This document shows positions 8,256-16,789 of a stretch of DNA of 64,000 bases, piece after piece. Source of the stretch: an uncultured Lachnospiraceae bacterium (lineage in GTDB: Bacteria; Bacillota; Clostridia; Lachnospirales; Lachnospiraceae); contig CAJUBP010000017.1 of NCBI GenBank assembly GCA_910584585.1, positions 7,394 to 71,393 of the forward strand, given 5' to 3'. How positions within the stretch are numbered: position 1 is the first letter of the stretch; each line of letters opens with the position of its first letter. Made by a program: the position numbers and the translations under genes. The notes below the pieces were generated by a model, which had not been told where the DNA came from, did not search any database, and saw only the letters and a list, made by a program, of their open reading frames with translations.

Positions 8256-9080
8256 ATGAAAAAAAGAATTGAAGTGATTATGGCAGTGGTGCTGTTGGTG
8301 GGAGCCTATTTTTTTGCAAGGGAAGGGGCCCATATGGTGGAAAATATGCGGGCGCAGAAAGGGGAAATCTGTATCGTTGTGGACGCCGGACACGGAGGCG
8401 ACGATCCGGGAAAAATCGGCATCAACAAGGAAAAAGAGAAGGACATCAACCTGAAAATTGCCAGGAAACTTCAGAAGCTGCTGGAAAAAGAAGGCATTAA
8501 AATTGTTATGACCCGGACTGATGAAGGCGGGCTCTATCAACAGTCCTCCAACAATAAGAAAGTGGAAGATATGCGCAAACGCTGTGAAATCATAACGGAA
8601 GCCAAACCGGTATTTACAGTGAGCATCCATCAGAACAGTTATCCGGAAGGATCGGTGAAGGGGGCGCAGGTCTTCTATTACGGTCAGTCCCAGGAGGGGA
8701 AAAAACTGGCGGAGGCGCTGCAAAAGGCTATGGTGGCCCAGTTAGATCCCCAGAATCACCGGCAGGCCAAGGCCAATGAGAGCTATTTCCTGCTGAAAAA
8801 GACGCCCAGCCCTACGGTTATTGTGGAGTGCGGATTTCTGAGCAATTCCCAGGAAGCGGCCCTTCTGGCCACCGAGGAATATCAGGATAAAGTGGCAAAA
8901 GCGGTGAAAGACGGGATTCTGGAATATCTGGGCCGGGACACAGGTGCAGCGGATCCGTCAGAGAAACAGACAGAAAATCAGTCTGAATCGTCAGGAAAGC
9001 AAGAGGAAAGCCAGTCTGAATCGTCAGGGAAGCAAGAGGAAAGTCAGTCTGAATCGTCAAAGAAACAGGCGGGAGATTAA
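8256..9080 (+). CDS. N-acetylmuramoyl-L-alanine amidase (CwlD-type, Amidase_3)
   Basis: The protein has 274 residues. An N-terminal hydrophobic anchor or signal (about 5-22) is followed by the zinc amidase domain: His46 in VVDAGHGGDDPG, an acidic ligand region in KEKEKDINL, a second His in TVSIHQN, and the catalytic Glu in VIVECGFLSN. These residues match the Amidase_3 family, which cuts the bond between muramic acid and L-alanine in peptidoglycan. CwlD makes the cortex-specific muramic lactam precursor in spore formers. The C-terminal 45 residues are a hydrophilic tail of repeats (SESSGKQEESQ), not part of the enzyme core. The gene is convergent with the next one, 24 bp away. Confidence 0.88.
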   Translation: MKKRIEVIMAVVLLVGAYFFAREGAHMVENMRAQKGEICIVVDAGHGGDDPGKIGINKEKEKDINLKIARKLQKLLEKEGIKIVMTRTDEGGLYQQSSNNKKVEDMRKRCEIITEAKPVFTVSIHQNSYPEGSVKGAQVFYYGQSQEGKKLAEALQKAMVAQLDPQNHRQAKANESYFLLKKTPSPTVIVECGFLSNSQEAALLATEEYQDKVAKAVKDGILEYLGRDTGAADPSEKQTENQSESSGKQEESQSESSGKQEESQSESSKKQAGD

Positions 9081-9104
9081 GAGTACATGGCAGGAGGCAG
9101 GGAC

Positions 9105-9998
9105 TTACCGGAAATGTTTCTCTAATTGCTGAGCCATTTCTTCATAAGGAATGGGGCAGTTATGCTGCCCTATCCCGATGGATGGCTTTGTTTTCCCGTG
9201 GTAGTCACTTCCGCAGGTGACAAACATATTTCGCTCCTGCGCTATTTTGTAATAATATGCCGCCTGCCTGAGGTTGTGGTAACTGCTGAACGCTTCTATA
9301 CCGTCAATCCCAAGATTCAGAATATCCTCAAGCAGAAAATCTTTTCCTTTCAGGTTCACGCCGGGATGCGCAATTACAGCGGCGCCGTGATTGCGGTGGA
9401 TGATAGCAATGATTTCTTCCATAGCCGGATAGTCAATGTTTGCGTAGCAGGGTTTCCCCTGGGAGTAATAATCCCAATAAAAATTTACATACGGGTTGTC
9501 GCTTCGCTCCCCTCCGGGACGGTATGGTTTCAAAAGCGGATGGTCTGCGTATTCCGGCATTGCCAGCAAAACTTCCGCGAACATTTCACCGGACCAGCTT
9601 CCTTTCCAATAATTGTTTTTGGATAATGCCCACATATTTTTTTCTGTAATATTTCCAAAACCTAACGCCTGTGTCTCGGTAAGCCTGTCAAGGGAAGCCT
9701 GAAGGCTCTGGTCGTCAATATTTTTCTCGATTGCCTCAAAATCACTGCTCTGAAAGTCAATGCCATATCCAAGCAGGTGAAAATTTGTATCTTGAAAAGT
9801 GCAGTCAATTTCAATGCCGGGAATATAAGTAATTCCGTTTTGCTTAGCGGCATTCGCAGCGTCTTCATTTGATTTTGCGCAATTATGGTCTGTGACAGAC
9901 ATGATGCGAATTCCTTTTTCGGCACATTGCTTTACCAGTTCGGAAGGCGTAAATTCTCCATCCTCACTGTATCTGCTGTGCATATGCAAGTCTGTCAT
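9105..9998 (-). CDS. PHP-domain metal-dependent phosphoesterase
   Basis: The ATG at 9998 forms an ATGA overlap with the stop of the upstream MFS gene and has GGGAGG 6 nt before it. The in-frame GTG at 10004 lies on that site and is less likely. The 297-residue protein carries PHP metal motifs: HMHSRYSEDGE, SVTDHN, GIEIDC, VIAHPG and GSDYHGKTKP. The family includes nucleotide 3',5'-bisphosphate phosphatases and 5'-to-3' exonucleases such as RNase AM, so the substrate is probably a small phosphoester or oligonucleotide. Co-expression with an MFS exporter/importer hints at a shared small-molecule substrate. Confidence 0.85.
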   Translation of the reverse strand: MTDLHMHSRYSEDGEFTPSELVKQCAEKGIRIMSVTDHNCAKSNEDAANAAKQNGITYIPGIEIDCTFQDTNFHLLGYGIDFQSSDFEAIEKNIDDQSLQASLDRLTETQALGFGNITEKNMWALSKNNYWKGSWSGEMFAEVLLAMPEYADHPLLKPYRPGGERSDNPYVNFYWDYYSQGKPCYANIDYPAMEEIIAIIHRNHGAAVIAHPGVNLKGKDFLLEDILNLGIDGIEAFSSYHNLRQAAYYYKIAQERNMFVTCGSDYHGKTKPSIGIGQHNCPIPYEEMAQQLEKHFR

Positions 9999-11185
9999 AG
10001 GCACCCTCCCATTATATTTGCAGATACTTTTGGCAGCATTTTTTCATGCATGACAACCATAAGAGCCAATATTGCCAGTAAATAAACCGGGAACAGGGAA
10101 ACGCTGATATGGTTTGCAAGAAACCCGAAAACCGGCGGCATAAAACAAGTTCCCACATAGGCGGAGGCCATTTGTACGCCTATCATAGCCTGTGACTTAT
10201 CTGCTCCAAAATGTTCCGGCGTGGAATGTATGATGGAAGGGTAAACCGGGGCGCAGCCCAGTCCGACAAAAATCAAACCAAGCAATGCGATTGTGCTGCC
10301 GAATGGCAAAAATAAAAGCGCGATGCCAAGCAGCATAAATCCCTGTCCAAGCCGTATCATCTGCGTATCATTCAGCTTTATTGTCAAAAATCCGCCCAAG
10401 GCCCTGCCGGCCGTAATCCCGATAAAAAACAGGCTTGCAAATCCGGCGGCGGTTTCTGCCGGCAGCCCGCGGCTAAGCACAAGGTAACTGCTTGCCCATA
10501 AGCCGGTCGTCTGTTCAAGAGCGCAATAGCAGAAAAATGTAACCATAACTTCTTTCGCTCCCGGAATGCTGATAATCTGGCGTAAAGAAAGGGGTCTGGC
10601 CTTCTCATCTCCGTCTGCCTGCCCAGTATTATCTGCCCCCTGTTTTTTCCATAACGGCAGACTGAAAATCAGGATAAAAGTCAATACAATCTGGAGAATG
10701 GCAATATAGCGGTACCCCATATTCCAACCCAGCCCGCCAGTCAAAGCATAGCCCATGAGATACGGGCCAAGGGAAGCGCCGACGCCCCACATACAGTGAA
10801 GCCAGCTCATATGTCTGCTTGCGTAGTGAAGCGCGACATAATTATTTAAAGAAGCGTCCACGCTTCCAGCGCCAAGCCCGTAAGGGACAGCCCACAAGCA
10901 CAATGAAAGATAGGAATGGCTGATGGAGAATCCCAGCAGCGCGGCAGCAGTCATTAACACACTGGCAGCCGTAACTTTTCCCGTTCCGAAGCTCTTTGTC
11001 AATCTGTCGCTCTGCAGGCTGGAAACGATGGTCCCCACAGCGATAATCATGGAAATCCCTCCTGCGTAGGAAACAGGTACGGAAAACTCCTGATACATTG
11101 CCGGCCACGCGGAACCTAATAAGGAATCGGGAAGTCCCAGACTGATAAAAGCAAGATAAATAATAACCAATAATAACTGAAACAT
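9995..11185 (-). CDS. MFS transporter
   Basis: The protein has 396 residues with about twelve hydrophobic helices and the site AGGAGGTTGATAAG before the ATG. The loop SLQSDRLTKSFGTGKV matches the MFS motif A region between helices 2 and 3. Overall it resembles FucP/NarK-like small MFS permeases, but no substrate can be read from sequence. It is translationally coupled to the PHP phosphoesterase gene and is divergent from an AraC regulator, 116 bp away, which probably controls both. Confidence 0.85.
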   Translation of the reverse strand: MFQLLLVIIYLAFISLGLPDSLLGSAWPAMYQEFSVPVSYAGGISMIIAVGTIVSSLQSDRLTKSFGTGKVTAASVLMTAAALLGFSISHSYLSLCLWAVPYGLGAGSVDASLNNYVALHYASRHMSWLHCMWGVGASLGPYLMGYALTGGLGWNMGYRYIAILQIVLTFILIFSLPLWKKQGADNTGQADGDEKARPLSLRQIISIPGAKEVMVTFFCYCALEQTTGLWASSYLVLSRGLPAETAAGFASLFFIGITAGRALGGFLTIKLNDTQMIRLGQGFMLLGIALLFLPFGSTIALLGLIFVGLGCAPVYPSIIHSTPEHFGADKSQAMIGVQMASAYVGTCFMPPVFGFLANHISVSLFPVYLLAILALMVVMHEKMLPKVSANIMGGCL

Positions 11186-11237
11186 CTTATCAACCTCCTG
11201 TGTTTTTCTTTAGTAAAAGAATACCGTCAAATGGCAC

Positions 11238-11266
11238 TTGATACAATACATTTTCAGACGTATAAT
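11238..11266 (+). promoter_or_regulatory. Promoter of the AraC-type regulator gene
   Basis: TTGATA at 11238-11243, a 17-nt spacer and TATAAT at 11261-11266. It lies in the 116-bp divergent region and reads toward the AraC gene. Confidence 0.75.
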
Positions 11267-11301
11267 ATAAAAAAACCGCCACACGGGCAGAAAGGAAAAA
11301 T

Positions 11302-12204
11302 ATGGCTTTACAAGAATGCGGATTGAACTTAAACGGGGCATCAAAAGAACTCCAGCCACATGGGAGCCTGGAATTTCCCTGTGCCGGGTATGCCTCCCGC
11401 CACACAGACAGACAGGAAGATATTATTCCGTGGCACTGGCATGAGGAAATGGAAATTGTATCTATGAAAAGCGGGCAAATGGAAATAAAAATACCGTCAA
11501 AATCTTTTTTTCTGCAAAAGGGGGACTGCGTAGTGATCAATGCCAATATGCTTCATTACGGCGCGGCTGTCGGGGAATGTGAACTGCGCTCCCTTGTCTT
11601 TAGTCCGGCGCTGATTGCAGGAAATGAGGATTCTGTATTTTTAAAGAAGTATATGCAGCCATTATTGGCCTGCAGCAGCTTTTGCGGATATTTCATAAAA
11701 GCGGGAAATCATGAGAAGGTAACCCACTGGTTTAACTGTGCGTTCGAAGCTCTGGCGAACGATTGCTGCGGATATGAATTTATTGTGCGGGAAAAGTTAT
11801 CCCGTATCTGTCTTTTCTTATACGGGGAATTGAAACCCCAGGCAGAGACAGGGGATATTCCGCTAAATCAAGACAATCTCCGTATCAGAAAAATGCTTGC
11901 GTTTATCCATAAAAACTACGCGGATCCTATATCAGTGCCGGAAATTGCCGGCACGGCTGGCGTCAGCGAAAGAGAATGCCTGCGCTGCTTTCAAAAAACA
12001 ATCCAGCTTTCCCCAATCCAGTATTTGCTGAAATACAGGATCATGCAGGGGGCCGGAATGCTGTTGGGAAATCCGGCGGACAGTATTTCGGAGATAGCAA
12101 CGCTATGCGGCTTTGACAGTCCAAGCAATTTTTCTAAAATTTTTAAGCGTTTTTATAAATGCACGCCCCGGGAATATAGGAATTTGAATGCAGATAAATG
12201 TTGA
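11302..12204 (+). CDS. AraC-family transcriptional regulator with cupin sensor domain
   Basis: The protein has 300 residues. The N-terminal cupin-like domain (about 20-110) includes IIPWHWHEEMEIV and KGDCVVINANMLH. The C-terminal double helix-turn-helix (about 195-297) includes ISVPEIAGTAGVSERECLRCF and ISEIATLCGFDSPSNFSKIF, ending in the family signature FYKCTPREYRN. It is divergent from the MFS-PHP operon and is the obvious local regulator. The His-rich WHWHEE strand suggests a small-molecule or metal pocket. The effector is unknown. Confidence 0.9.
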   Translation: MALQECGLNLNGASKELQPHGSLEFPCAGYASRHTDRQEDIIPWHWHEEMEIVSMKSGQMEIKIPSKSFFLQKGDCVVINANMLHYGAAVGECELRSLVFSPALIAGNEDSVFLKKYMQPLLACSSFCGYFIKAGNHEKVTHWFNCAFEALANDCCGYEFIVREKLSRICLFLYGELKPQAETGDIPLNQDNLRIRKMLAFIHKNYADPISVPEIAGTAGVSERECLRCFQKTIQLSPIQYLLKYRIMQGAGMLLGNPADSISEIATLCGFDSPSNFSKIFKRFYKCTPREYRNLNADKC

Positions 12205-12285
12205 TGAATTCTCATTGAGCGCTATAGGAACATTTCATTTTTATTCCGATGCCAGAAAAAGAAGAGATTGTTTCCCGTTTGGACT

Positions 12286-12323
12286 GGCAGATGTTGTAAT
12301 TTGCCGGAAGCTGTGTATAATAG
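12286..12323 (+). promoter_or_regulatory. Promoter block, copy 1, before the first AAA/PD-(D/E)XK gene
   Basis: TTGTAA (12294-12299), 16-nt spacer, TATAAT (12316-12321). The whole 38-nt block recurs at 14195-14232 with a single mismatch. The rest of the 194-bp gap (12205-12398) shows nothing else recognisable apart from the ribosome binding site CCAGGAGG. Confidence 0.75.
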
Positions 12324-12398
12324 GATTATACCCGTGAGGCATATTTTGGGTACAGGCGCAATGCGGCGAAACAGATGCTCTTCCAGGAGGCGGCAGTT

Positions 12399-14102
12399 AT
12401 GGCAAGGACAGTGGCAATAGGCGTTCAGAATTTTGAAAAAATGATTACGAACCATTGTTTTTATGTAGATAAGACGGAGTTCATTCGGGAATGGTGGGAA
12501 AGAAAAGATGATGTGACTTTAATTACGCGGCCCCGCCGTTTTGGAAAAACGCTGAATATGAGCATGGCGGAGCAGTTTTTTTCGGTGGATTATAAAAACA
12601 GAGGCGATTTATTTCAGGGCTTATCTATTTGGAATTATGCAAAATACAGGGAACTGCAGGGAACATATCCGGTCTTAAGCCTGTCCTTTGCCAATATAAA
12701 AGAGAAGAATTATTCCAATGCCAGAAAAAAGATTTGCCAGATGATTGCGCAATTGTACGCAAAATACGCTTTTCTTCGGAAATGTGAGTTTTTAGAAGAC
12801 GAAGATCGGGAATTTTTCGGCCGGATTTCAGCGGATATGGACGATGTGGACGCTTCAATGGCCCTGCATTATCTGTCAAAGTATTTATATCTTTATTATG
12901 GCAAAAAGGTTATCATTCTTTTGGATGAATATGATACGCCGATGCAGGAAGCTTATGTGGGCGGTTATTGGGAGGAACTGACATCATTTACCAGAGGTAT
13001 GTTTCATGCGATGTTTAAGACAAATCCATGGCTGGAGCGTGCGGTGATGACGGGAATTACCAGAATCAGCAAGGAATCTATTTTTTCAGATTTGAATAAT
13101 ATAAAGGTGGTTACTGCCACTTCGGATGAGTATGCGGTTTCTTTTGGATTTACGGAGAAAGAAGTTTTTGCCGCGTTGGATGAGTGTAATCTGGGAGGAG
13201 AAAAAGAGAAAGTAAAACAGTGGTATGATGGCTTTATTTTTGGAAAGCATTCAGATATTTATAATCCCTGGTCTATCTTAAATTTTCTGGATACAGGCAA
13301 ATACAGGACTTACTGGGCAAATACCAGTTCCAACAGCCTGGTGAGCAAGCTGCTGCGTGAGGGAAACCGCCGGGTAAAAGAAAAATTTGAGAGGCTGCTG
13401 CAGGGAGAGAGTATTTGGACGCCTGTCGACGAACAAATTGTATACAGCCAGCTTGATGAAAATGAAACTGCTGTGTGGAGCCTGCTTTTAGCGAGCGGTT
13501 ATTTGAAAGCACTGAATCAGGAAGAAGAGGAATTACTGGCATTTGGAGAAGAAGCCTGTTACGAGCTGGCAGTTACTAATTATGAAGTGGAGCGGATGTT
13601 TCACAATATGGTGCGGGGATGGTTTCAGAAAGTGGACGCGGACTACAATGATTTTGTAAAAGCGATGCTTCAGGACAATATAAAAGCAATGAACATTTAT
13701 ATGAATGAGATTAGCATGGAGATTTTCAGCAGTTTTGATACAGGGAAAAAACCGTCCCGCAGAACGTCGGAACGCTTTTATCATGGTTTTGTTCTGGGAT
13801 TGCTGGTGGATTTGCGTAAGCGTTATATAATTACCTCAAACAGGGAAAGTGGTTACGGCAGGTATGATGTGATGCTTGAACCGCGGAATCCGGGAACAGA
13901 TGACGCTATCATTTTGGAATTTAAAGTTTTTGACGGGGAGGAAGAAGGGACTTTACAGGATACGGCGGAGGCTGCGCTTTTACAGATTGAGGAAAGGGCA
14001 TATGCTTTGCAGTTGACGAAAAGGGGAATTTCAAAGGAGCATATTCGATGTTATGGATTTGCGTTTCAGGGAAGCAATGTTCTGATAATGGAAGGAAGAT
14101 AA
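12399..14102 (+). CDS. AAA-ATPase-like / PD-(D/E)XK nuclease-like protein (PF09820 + PF08011 type), copy 1
   Basis: The start at 12399 is preceded by CCAGGAGG with 8 nt spacing; the upstream in-frame ATG at 12375 has none. The 567-residue protein has an N-terminal AAA-like domain with an atypical P-loop RPRRFGKTLNMSM (about 44-56) and a Walker B in VIILLDEYDTPMQEAY (about 170-185). The C-terminal nuclease-like domain (about 470-560) has SGYGRYDVMLEPR and IILEFKVFD, giving the D...ExK pattern. Such proteins are abundant, often multicopy and of unknown function in gut anaerobes. A paralogue lies at 50198-52066. The two are highly similar in both domains. Confidence 0.85.
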   Translation: MARTVAIGVQNFEKMITNHCFYVDKTEFIREWWERKDDVTLITRPRRFGKTLNMSMAEQFFSVDYKNRGDLFQGLSIWNYAKYRELQGTYPVLSLSFANIKEKNYSNARKKICQMIAQLYAKYAFLRKCEFLEDEDREFFGRISADMDDVDASMALHYLSKYLYLYYGKKVIILLDEYDTPMQEAYVGGYWEELTSFTRGMFHAMFKTNPWLERAVMTGITRISKESIFSDLNNIKVVTATSDEYAVSFGFTEKEVFAALDECNLGGEKEKVKQWYDGFIFGKHSDIYNPWSILNFLDTGKYRTYWANTSSNSLVSKLLREGNRRVKEKFERLLQGESIWTPVDEQIVYSQLDENETAVWSLLLASGYLKALNQEEEELLAFGEEACYELAVTNYEVERMFHNMVRGWFQKVDADYNDFVKAMLQDNIKAMNIYMNEISMEIFSSFDTGKKPSRRTSERFYHGFVLGLLVDLRKRYIITSNRESGYGRYDVMLEPRNPGTDDAIILEFKVFDGEEEGTLQDTAEAALLQIEERAYALQLTKRGISKEHIRCYGFAFQGSNVLIMEGR

Positions 14103-14106
14103 GAAA

Positions 14107-14170
14107 CTTCCCAGTTACTTTTCACAGCATTGAGTACTATACTACAGTGAATGTTTCATATTGGGATATG
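14107..14170 (-). repeat. Degenerate copy of a dispersed intergenic repeat (reverse orientation)
   Basis: Read on the minus strand, this piece includes TATCCCAATATGAAACATTC and GTGAAAAGTAACTG. The first part matches the stretch starting at 17318; the second recurs at 50064-50077. It lies between the AAA/PD-(D/E)XK gene and the second copy of its promoter block. Confidence 0.5.
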
Positions 14171-14194
14171 TAGGCCAAGGCGGGACGGCGGAGA

Positions 14195-14232
14195 GGCAGA
14201 TGTTGTAATTTCCCGGAAGCTGTGTATAATAG
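14195..14232 (+). promoter_or_regulatory. Promoter block, copy 2, upstream of the Sua5 gene
   Basis: TTGTAA (14203-14208), 16-nt spacer, TATAAT (14225-14230), 37 of 38 positions identical to 12286-12323. It would give a leader of about 260 nt before the Sua5 gene. Within the 397-bp gap (14103-14499) I otherwise see only a 32-codon open frame (14275-14373) and the direct repeat starting at 14451. Confidence 0.65.
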
Positions 14233-14450
14233 AATCATAGAAGAAAGCAGAAAGGAAGCGCGTGATATGCCGGCATGAATGTGCAATATTCTTTTGATGC
14301 TGTAATTAAGGTCAATATCTATGAAGATTTGTATATCAATTTCTCTGATATTGCTGACGCACTGAGTATCTAGCACTCCATCCGGCCAGAAATCACAGTT
14401 CCTTAGACACTGCCGGATTGCCGCCTTGCACACAAATCAAAGGAATTAGT

Positions 14451-14552
14451 ATTATAGAGGAAACATAGAACCAGGAAACAAATCAAAAGCAGGTAAGTGA
14501 TGGAAACAGCAATTATAAATATTACAGAGGAAACACAAAACCAGGAAACAAT
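14451..14552 (+). repeat. Direct repeat spanning the Sua5 start
   Basis: Two 32-nt copies (14451-14482 and 14521-14552, period 70 bp) with about four mismatches, each containing CCAGGAAACA. The second copy encodes residues 8-18 of Sua5 (ITEETQNQETI), so the leader carries a duplicate of the gene's own 5' coding sequence. Confidence 0.7.
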
Positions 14553-15561
14553 TATGGAAAAAATCCGCGCGGCAGGACATATCATCCGGCAGGGCGGCCT
14601 GGTAGCGTTTCCCACAGAGACGGTATACGGACTGGGCGCAGACGCCCTCAATCCCCAGGCGTCTGAGAAGATTTACGCAGCCAAGGGACGCCCCTCAGAC
14701 AATCCGCTGATTATACATATTTCTAACATGGGAGATTTGGAGAAAATAGCAAAGAACGTGCCCAAAAGCGCAAGAAAACTGGCAGAACGGTTTTGGCCCG
14801 GGCCTTTGACTATGATTTTTGAGAAAAGCGATATCGTTCCCCTGGAGACCACAGGGGGATTGCAGACGGTGGCGGTGCGTATGCCCAGCCATCCGGCGGC
14901 CTTGCTTCTGATCGAGTCCGGCGGCGGGTTTATTGCCGCTCCAAGCGCCAACACTTCCGGAAGGCCAAGCCCCACCCGGGCGGAACATGTGGCGGAAGAT
15001 ATGAAGGGCAGGATTCCTATGATTCTGGACGGAGGGCCGGTGGGAATCGGCATAGAATCTACCATTGTGGATTTCTCAGCAGAGGTTCCCATGATTTTAA
15101 GGCCCGGGTATATCACAGCGGATATGATCCGGGAGACAATCGGGGAAGTGAGAATGGATCCTGGGCTTATTCCGGACGATTCCGGGATCAGTCCCAAAGC
15201 GCCGGGGATGAAATACCGTCATTACGCGCCGAAAGCCCAACTGATTCTGGTGGAAGGTTCTAAAGAGCATGTGCAGGAGAAAATTAATCAATTGGCAAAG
15301 GAAGCCTCGAAAGAGGGGAAATCTGTAGGAATTATAGGAACGGATGAGACCAGGGACGGATACCCCTTGGGAATTGTAAAGAGCATTGGAACCAGAACGG
15401 ATGGGGCTTCCATTGCCCGCCATTTATACGGCGTATTGAGAGAATTTGATCAATTAGATGTAGAAATCATATATTCAGAGAGTTTTTCAGAGGCGGGAAT
15501 CGGGCAGGCGGTCAGAAACCGGATGATGAAAGCAGCGGGGCGTCAGATCATAGAAGCGTAG
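14500..15561 (+). CDS. ywlC: Threonylcarbamoyl-AMP synthase (Sua5/YwlC)
   Basis: The protein has 353 residues from the ATG at 14500, which has AGG 6 nt upstream; a GTG at 14497 is adjacent and possible. The YrdC/Sua5 catalytic domain (about 20-205) includes GGLVAFPTETVYGLGADA, KGRPSDNPLIIHI and RFWPGPLTMIF. The Sua5-specific C-terminal domain follows (about 230-350). It makes threonylcarbamoyl-AMP from threonine, bicarbonate and ATP for the t6A modification of tRNAs reading ANN codons. The phosphatase-like gene follows 18 bp later. The same pairing is known as ywlC-ywlE in Bacillus. Confidence 0.95.
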   Translation: METAIINITEETQNQETIMEKIRAAGHIIRQGGLVAFPTETVYGLGADALNPQASEKIYAAKGRPSDNPLIIHISNMGDLEKIAKNVPKSARKLAERFWPGPLTMIFEKSDIVPLETTGGLQTVAVRMPSHPAALLLIESGGGFIAAPSANTSGRPSPTRAEHVAEDMKGRIPMILDGGPVGIGIESTIVDFSAEVPMILRPGYITADMIRETIGEVRMDPGLIPDDSGISPKAPGMKYRHYAPKAQLILVEGSKEHVQEKINQLAKEASKEGKSVGIIGTDETRDGYPLGIVKSIGTRTDGASIARHLYGVLREFDQLDVEIIYSESFSEAGIGQAVRNRMMKAAGRQIIEA

Positions 15562-15579
15562 ACAGAAAGGCGGCGGATT

Positions 15580-16047
15580 ATGAAAAGATACAGCAAAATT
15601 ATTTTTGTATGTGACAGCGGTACGGCGCGTGCGCCTATGGCAGAAGCTATTATGAAGGAATACATCTTGAAATATCCGGTGGAGATAGAGAGCAGGGGAC
15701 TTGTGGTGCTTTTTCCGGAGCCTCTGAATCAAAAAACAGAGGCGGTGCTGATCAGTAACGGCATCAATGCCGGGAATCAGATGTCTCAGCAGCTTACCCA
15801 GGAGGATTTGCAGCCTGGGCATCTGGTAATTGCTATGGAGGCTGCCCAGAAGCAGAAGATTCTGGAGGAATACGGGGAAGAGCTTTTGGCAGATGTGGAG
15901 GTGCTGACGGATTTAACGGGAGATGAGCTGGAAATTTTAAATCCTTACGGCGGAACTCTCCAGTCTTACGGCCTTTGCTATGAGACGCTGAATAAGACCA
16001 TTAAAAAACTGGTAAATCTGATAAATGAAGCCGGCGGCAGTGACTGA
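15580..16047 (+). CDS. Low-molecular-weight protein-tyrosine phosphatase-like protein, general-acid Asp replaced
   Basis: The protein has 155 residues. The P-loop near the N terminus is FVCDSGTARAPMAEA, a CX5R motif with the nucleophile Cys at about residue 10. The C-terminal loop that normally reads DPFGG or DPYGG, whose Asp is the general acid, reads NPYGG here (AAT codon, about residue 124). The protein may therefore be slow, altered or non-catalytic. Bacillus YwlE, in the same position after ywlC, is a protein-arginine phosphatase. The missing Thr of the YwlE pocket cannot be judged with confidence. It is probably co-transcribed with Sua5 and upp. Confidence 0.85.
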   Translation: MKRYSKIIFVCDSGTARAPMAEAIMKEYILKYPVEIESRGLVVLFPEPLNQKTEAVLISNGINAGNQMSQQLTQEDLQPGHLVIAMEAAQKQKILEEYGEELLADVEVLTDLTGDELEILNPYGGTLQSYGLCYETLNKTIKKLVNLINEAGGSD

Positions 16048-16130
16048 AGCCGGCATGAAATCTGGTGAGAAAAATATAATGTTTCAGGATAGTCCCCGCC
16101 GGAATGATACGAAAGGAAAAGGTAGATAAT

Positions 16131-16760
16131 ATGGCAAAAGTAATGATTATGGATCATCCGCTGATTCAGCACAAAATCGGATGGATACGCAAAAGCGATA
16201 CTGGTTCCCGGGATTTTCGGGAAATGGTGGGAGAAATCGCCATGCTGATGTGCTATGAGGCCACCAGGAATCTGGAACTGGAAGACATTGAGATTGAGAC
16301 GCCCATCTGCGCCACTACTGTAAAAGGGTTAAAAGGAAAGAAACTGGCGGTGATTCCCATTCTGCGGGCCGGCCTGGGAATGGTGGACGGCATGCTGGCA
16401 ATGATTCCGGCGGCAAAGGTGGGGCATATTGGGCTGTACCGGGATCCAAAGACTTTGGAGCCGGTGGAGTACTACTGTAAGCTTCCGGAGGACTGTTCGG
16501 AACGGGAAGTATTTGTGGTTGATCCAATGCTTGCTACCGGCGGTTCTGCTGTGGCGGCCATTCAGATGCTGAAGGACAAAGGCGTCAGAAATATACATTT
16601 TCTCTGCATTATTGCAGCGCCGGAGGGGATGGAAGCGATGAAAGAAGCGCATCCGGATGTGGACGTGTACATCGGCGCTTTGGATGAAAAGCTGAATGAC
16701 CACGGGTATATTGTACCTGGCCTTGGAGACGCGGGAGATCGGATTTTCGGAACGAAATAA
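16131..16760 (+). CDS. upp: Uracil phosphoribosyltransferase
   Basis: The protein has 209 residues from the ATG at 16131 (AAAGGAAAAGG upstream), exactly the usual family length; the in-frame ATG at 16104 would add nine unneeded residues. Visible motifs are DHPLIQHKIG at the N terminus, PILRAGLGMVDG, the PRPP loop in VDPMLATGGSAVAA (about 130-143), and the uracil-binding end YIVPGLGDAGDR. It converts uracil and PRPP to UMP in pyrimidine salvage. It is followed 29 bp later by dCMP deaminase, a common clostridial arrangement near the ATP synthase operon. Confidence 0.97.
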   Translation: MAKVMIMDHPLIQHKIGWIRKSDTGSRDFREMVGEIAMLMCYEATRNLELEDIEIETPICATTVKGLKGKKLAVIPILRAGLGMVDGMLAMIPAAKVGHIGLYRDPKTLEPVEYYCKLPEDCSEREVFVVDPMLATGGSAVAAIQMLKDKGVRNIHFLCIIAAPEGMEAMKEAHPDVDVYIGALDEKLNDHGYIVPGLGDAGDRIFGTK

Positions 16761-16789
16761 AATTATTTTGCAGGAGAAGGAGAGATTAC

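Noticed and set aside
8975..9065. 33-bp tandem repeats at the end of the amidase gene
   Set aside because: They are in-frame and encode a low-complexity hydrophilic tail, which is common in such enzymes.
10002..10004. GTG as start of the PHP phosphoesterase gene
   Set aside because: It overlaps the ribosome site; the ATG at 9998 has proper spacing and an ATGA overlap with the upstream gene.
14275..14373. A 32-codon open frame beginning MNVQYSFDAVIKV after the second promoter block
   Set aside because: It has only a distant AGGAAG, no recognisable family and lies in a repeat-rich leader, so it is probably chance or a gene remnant.
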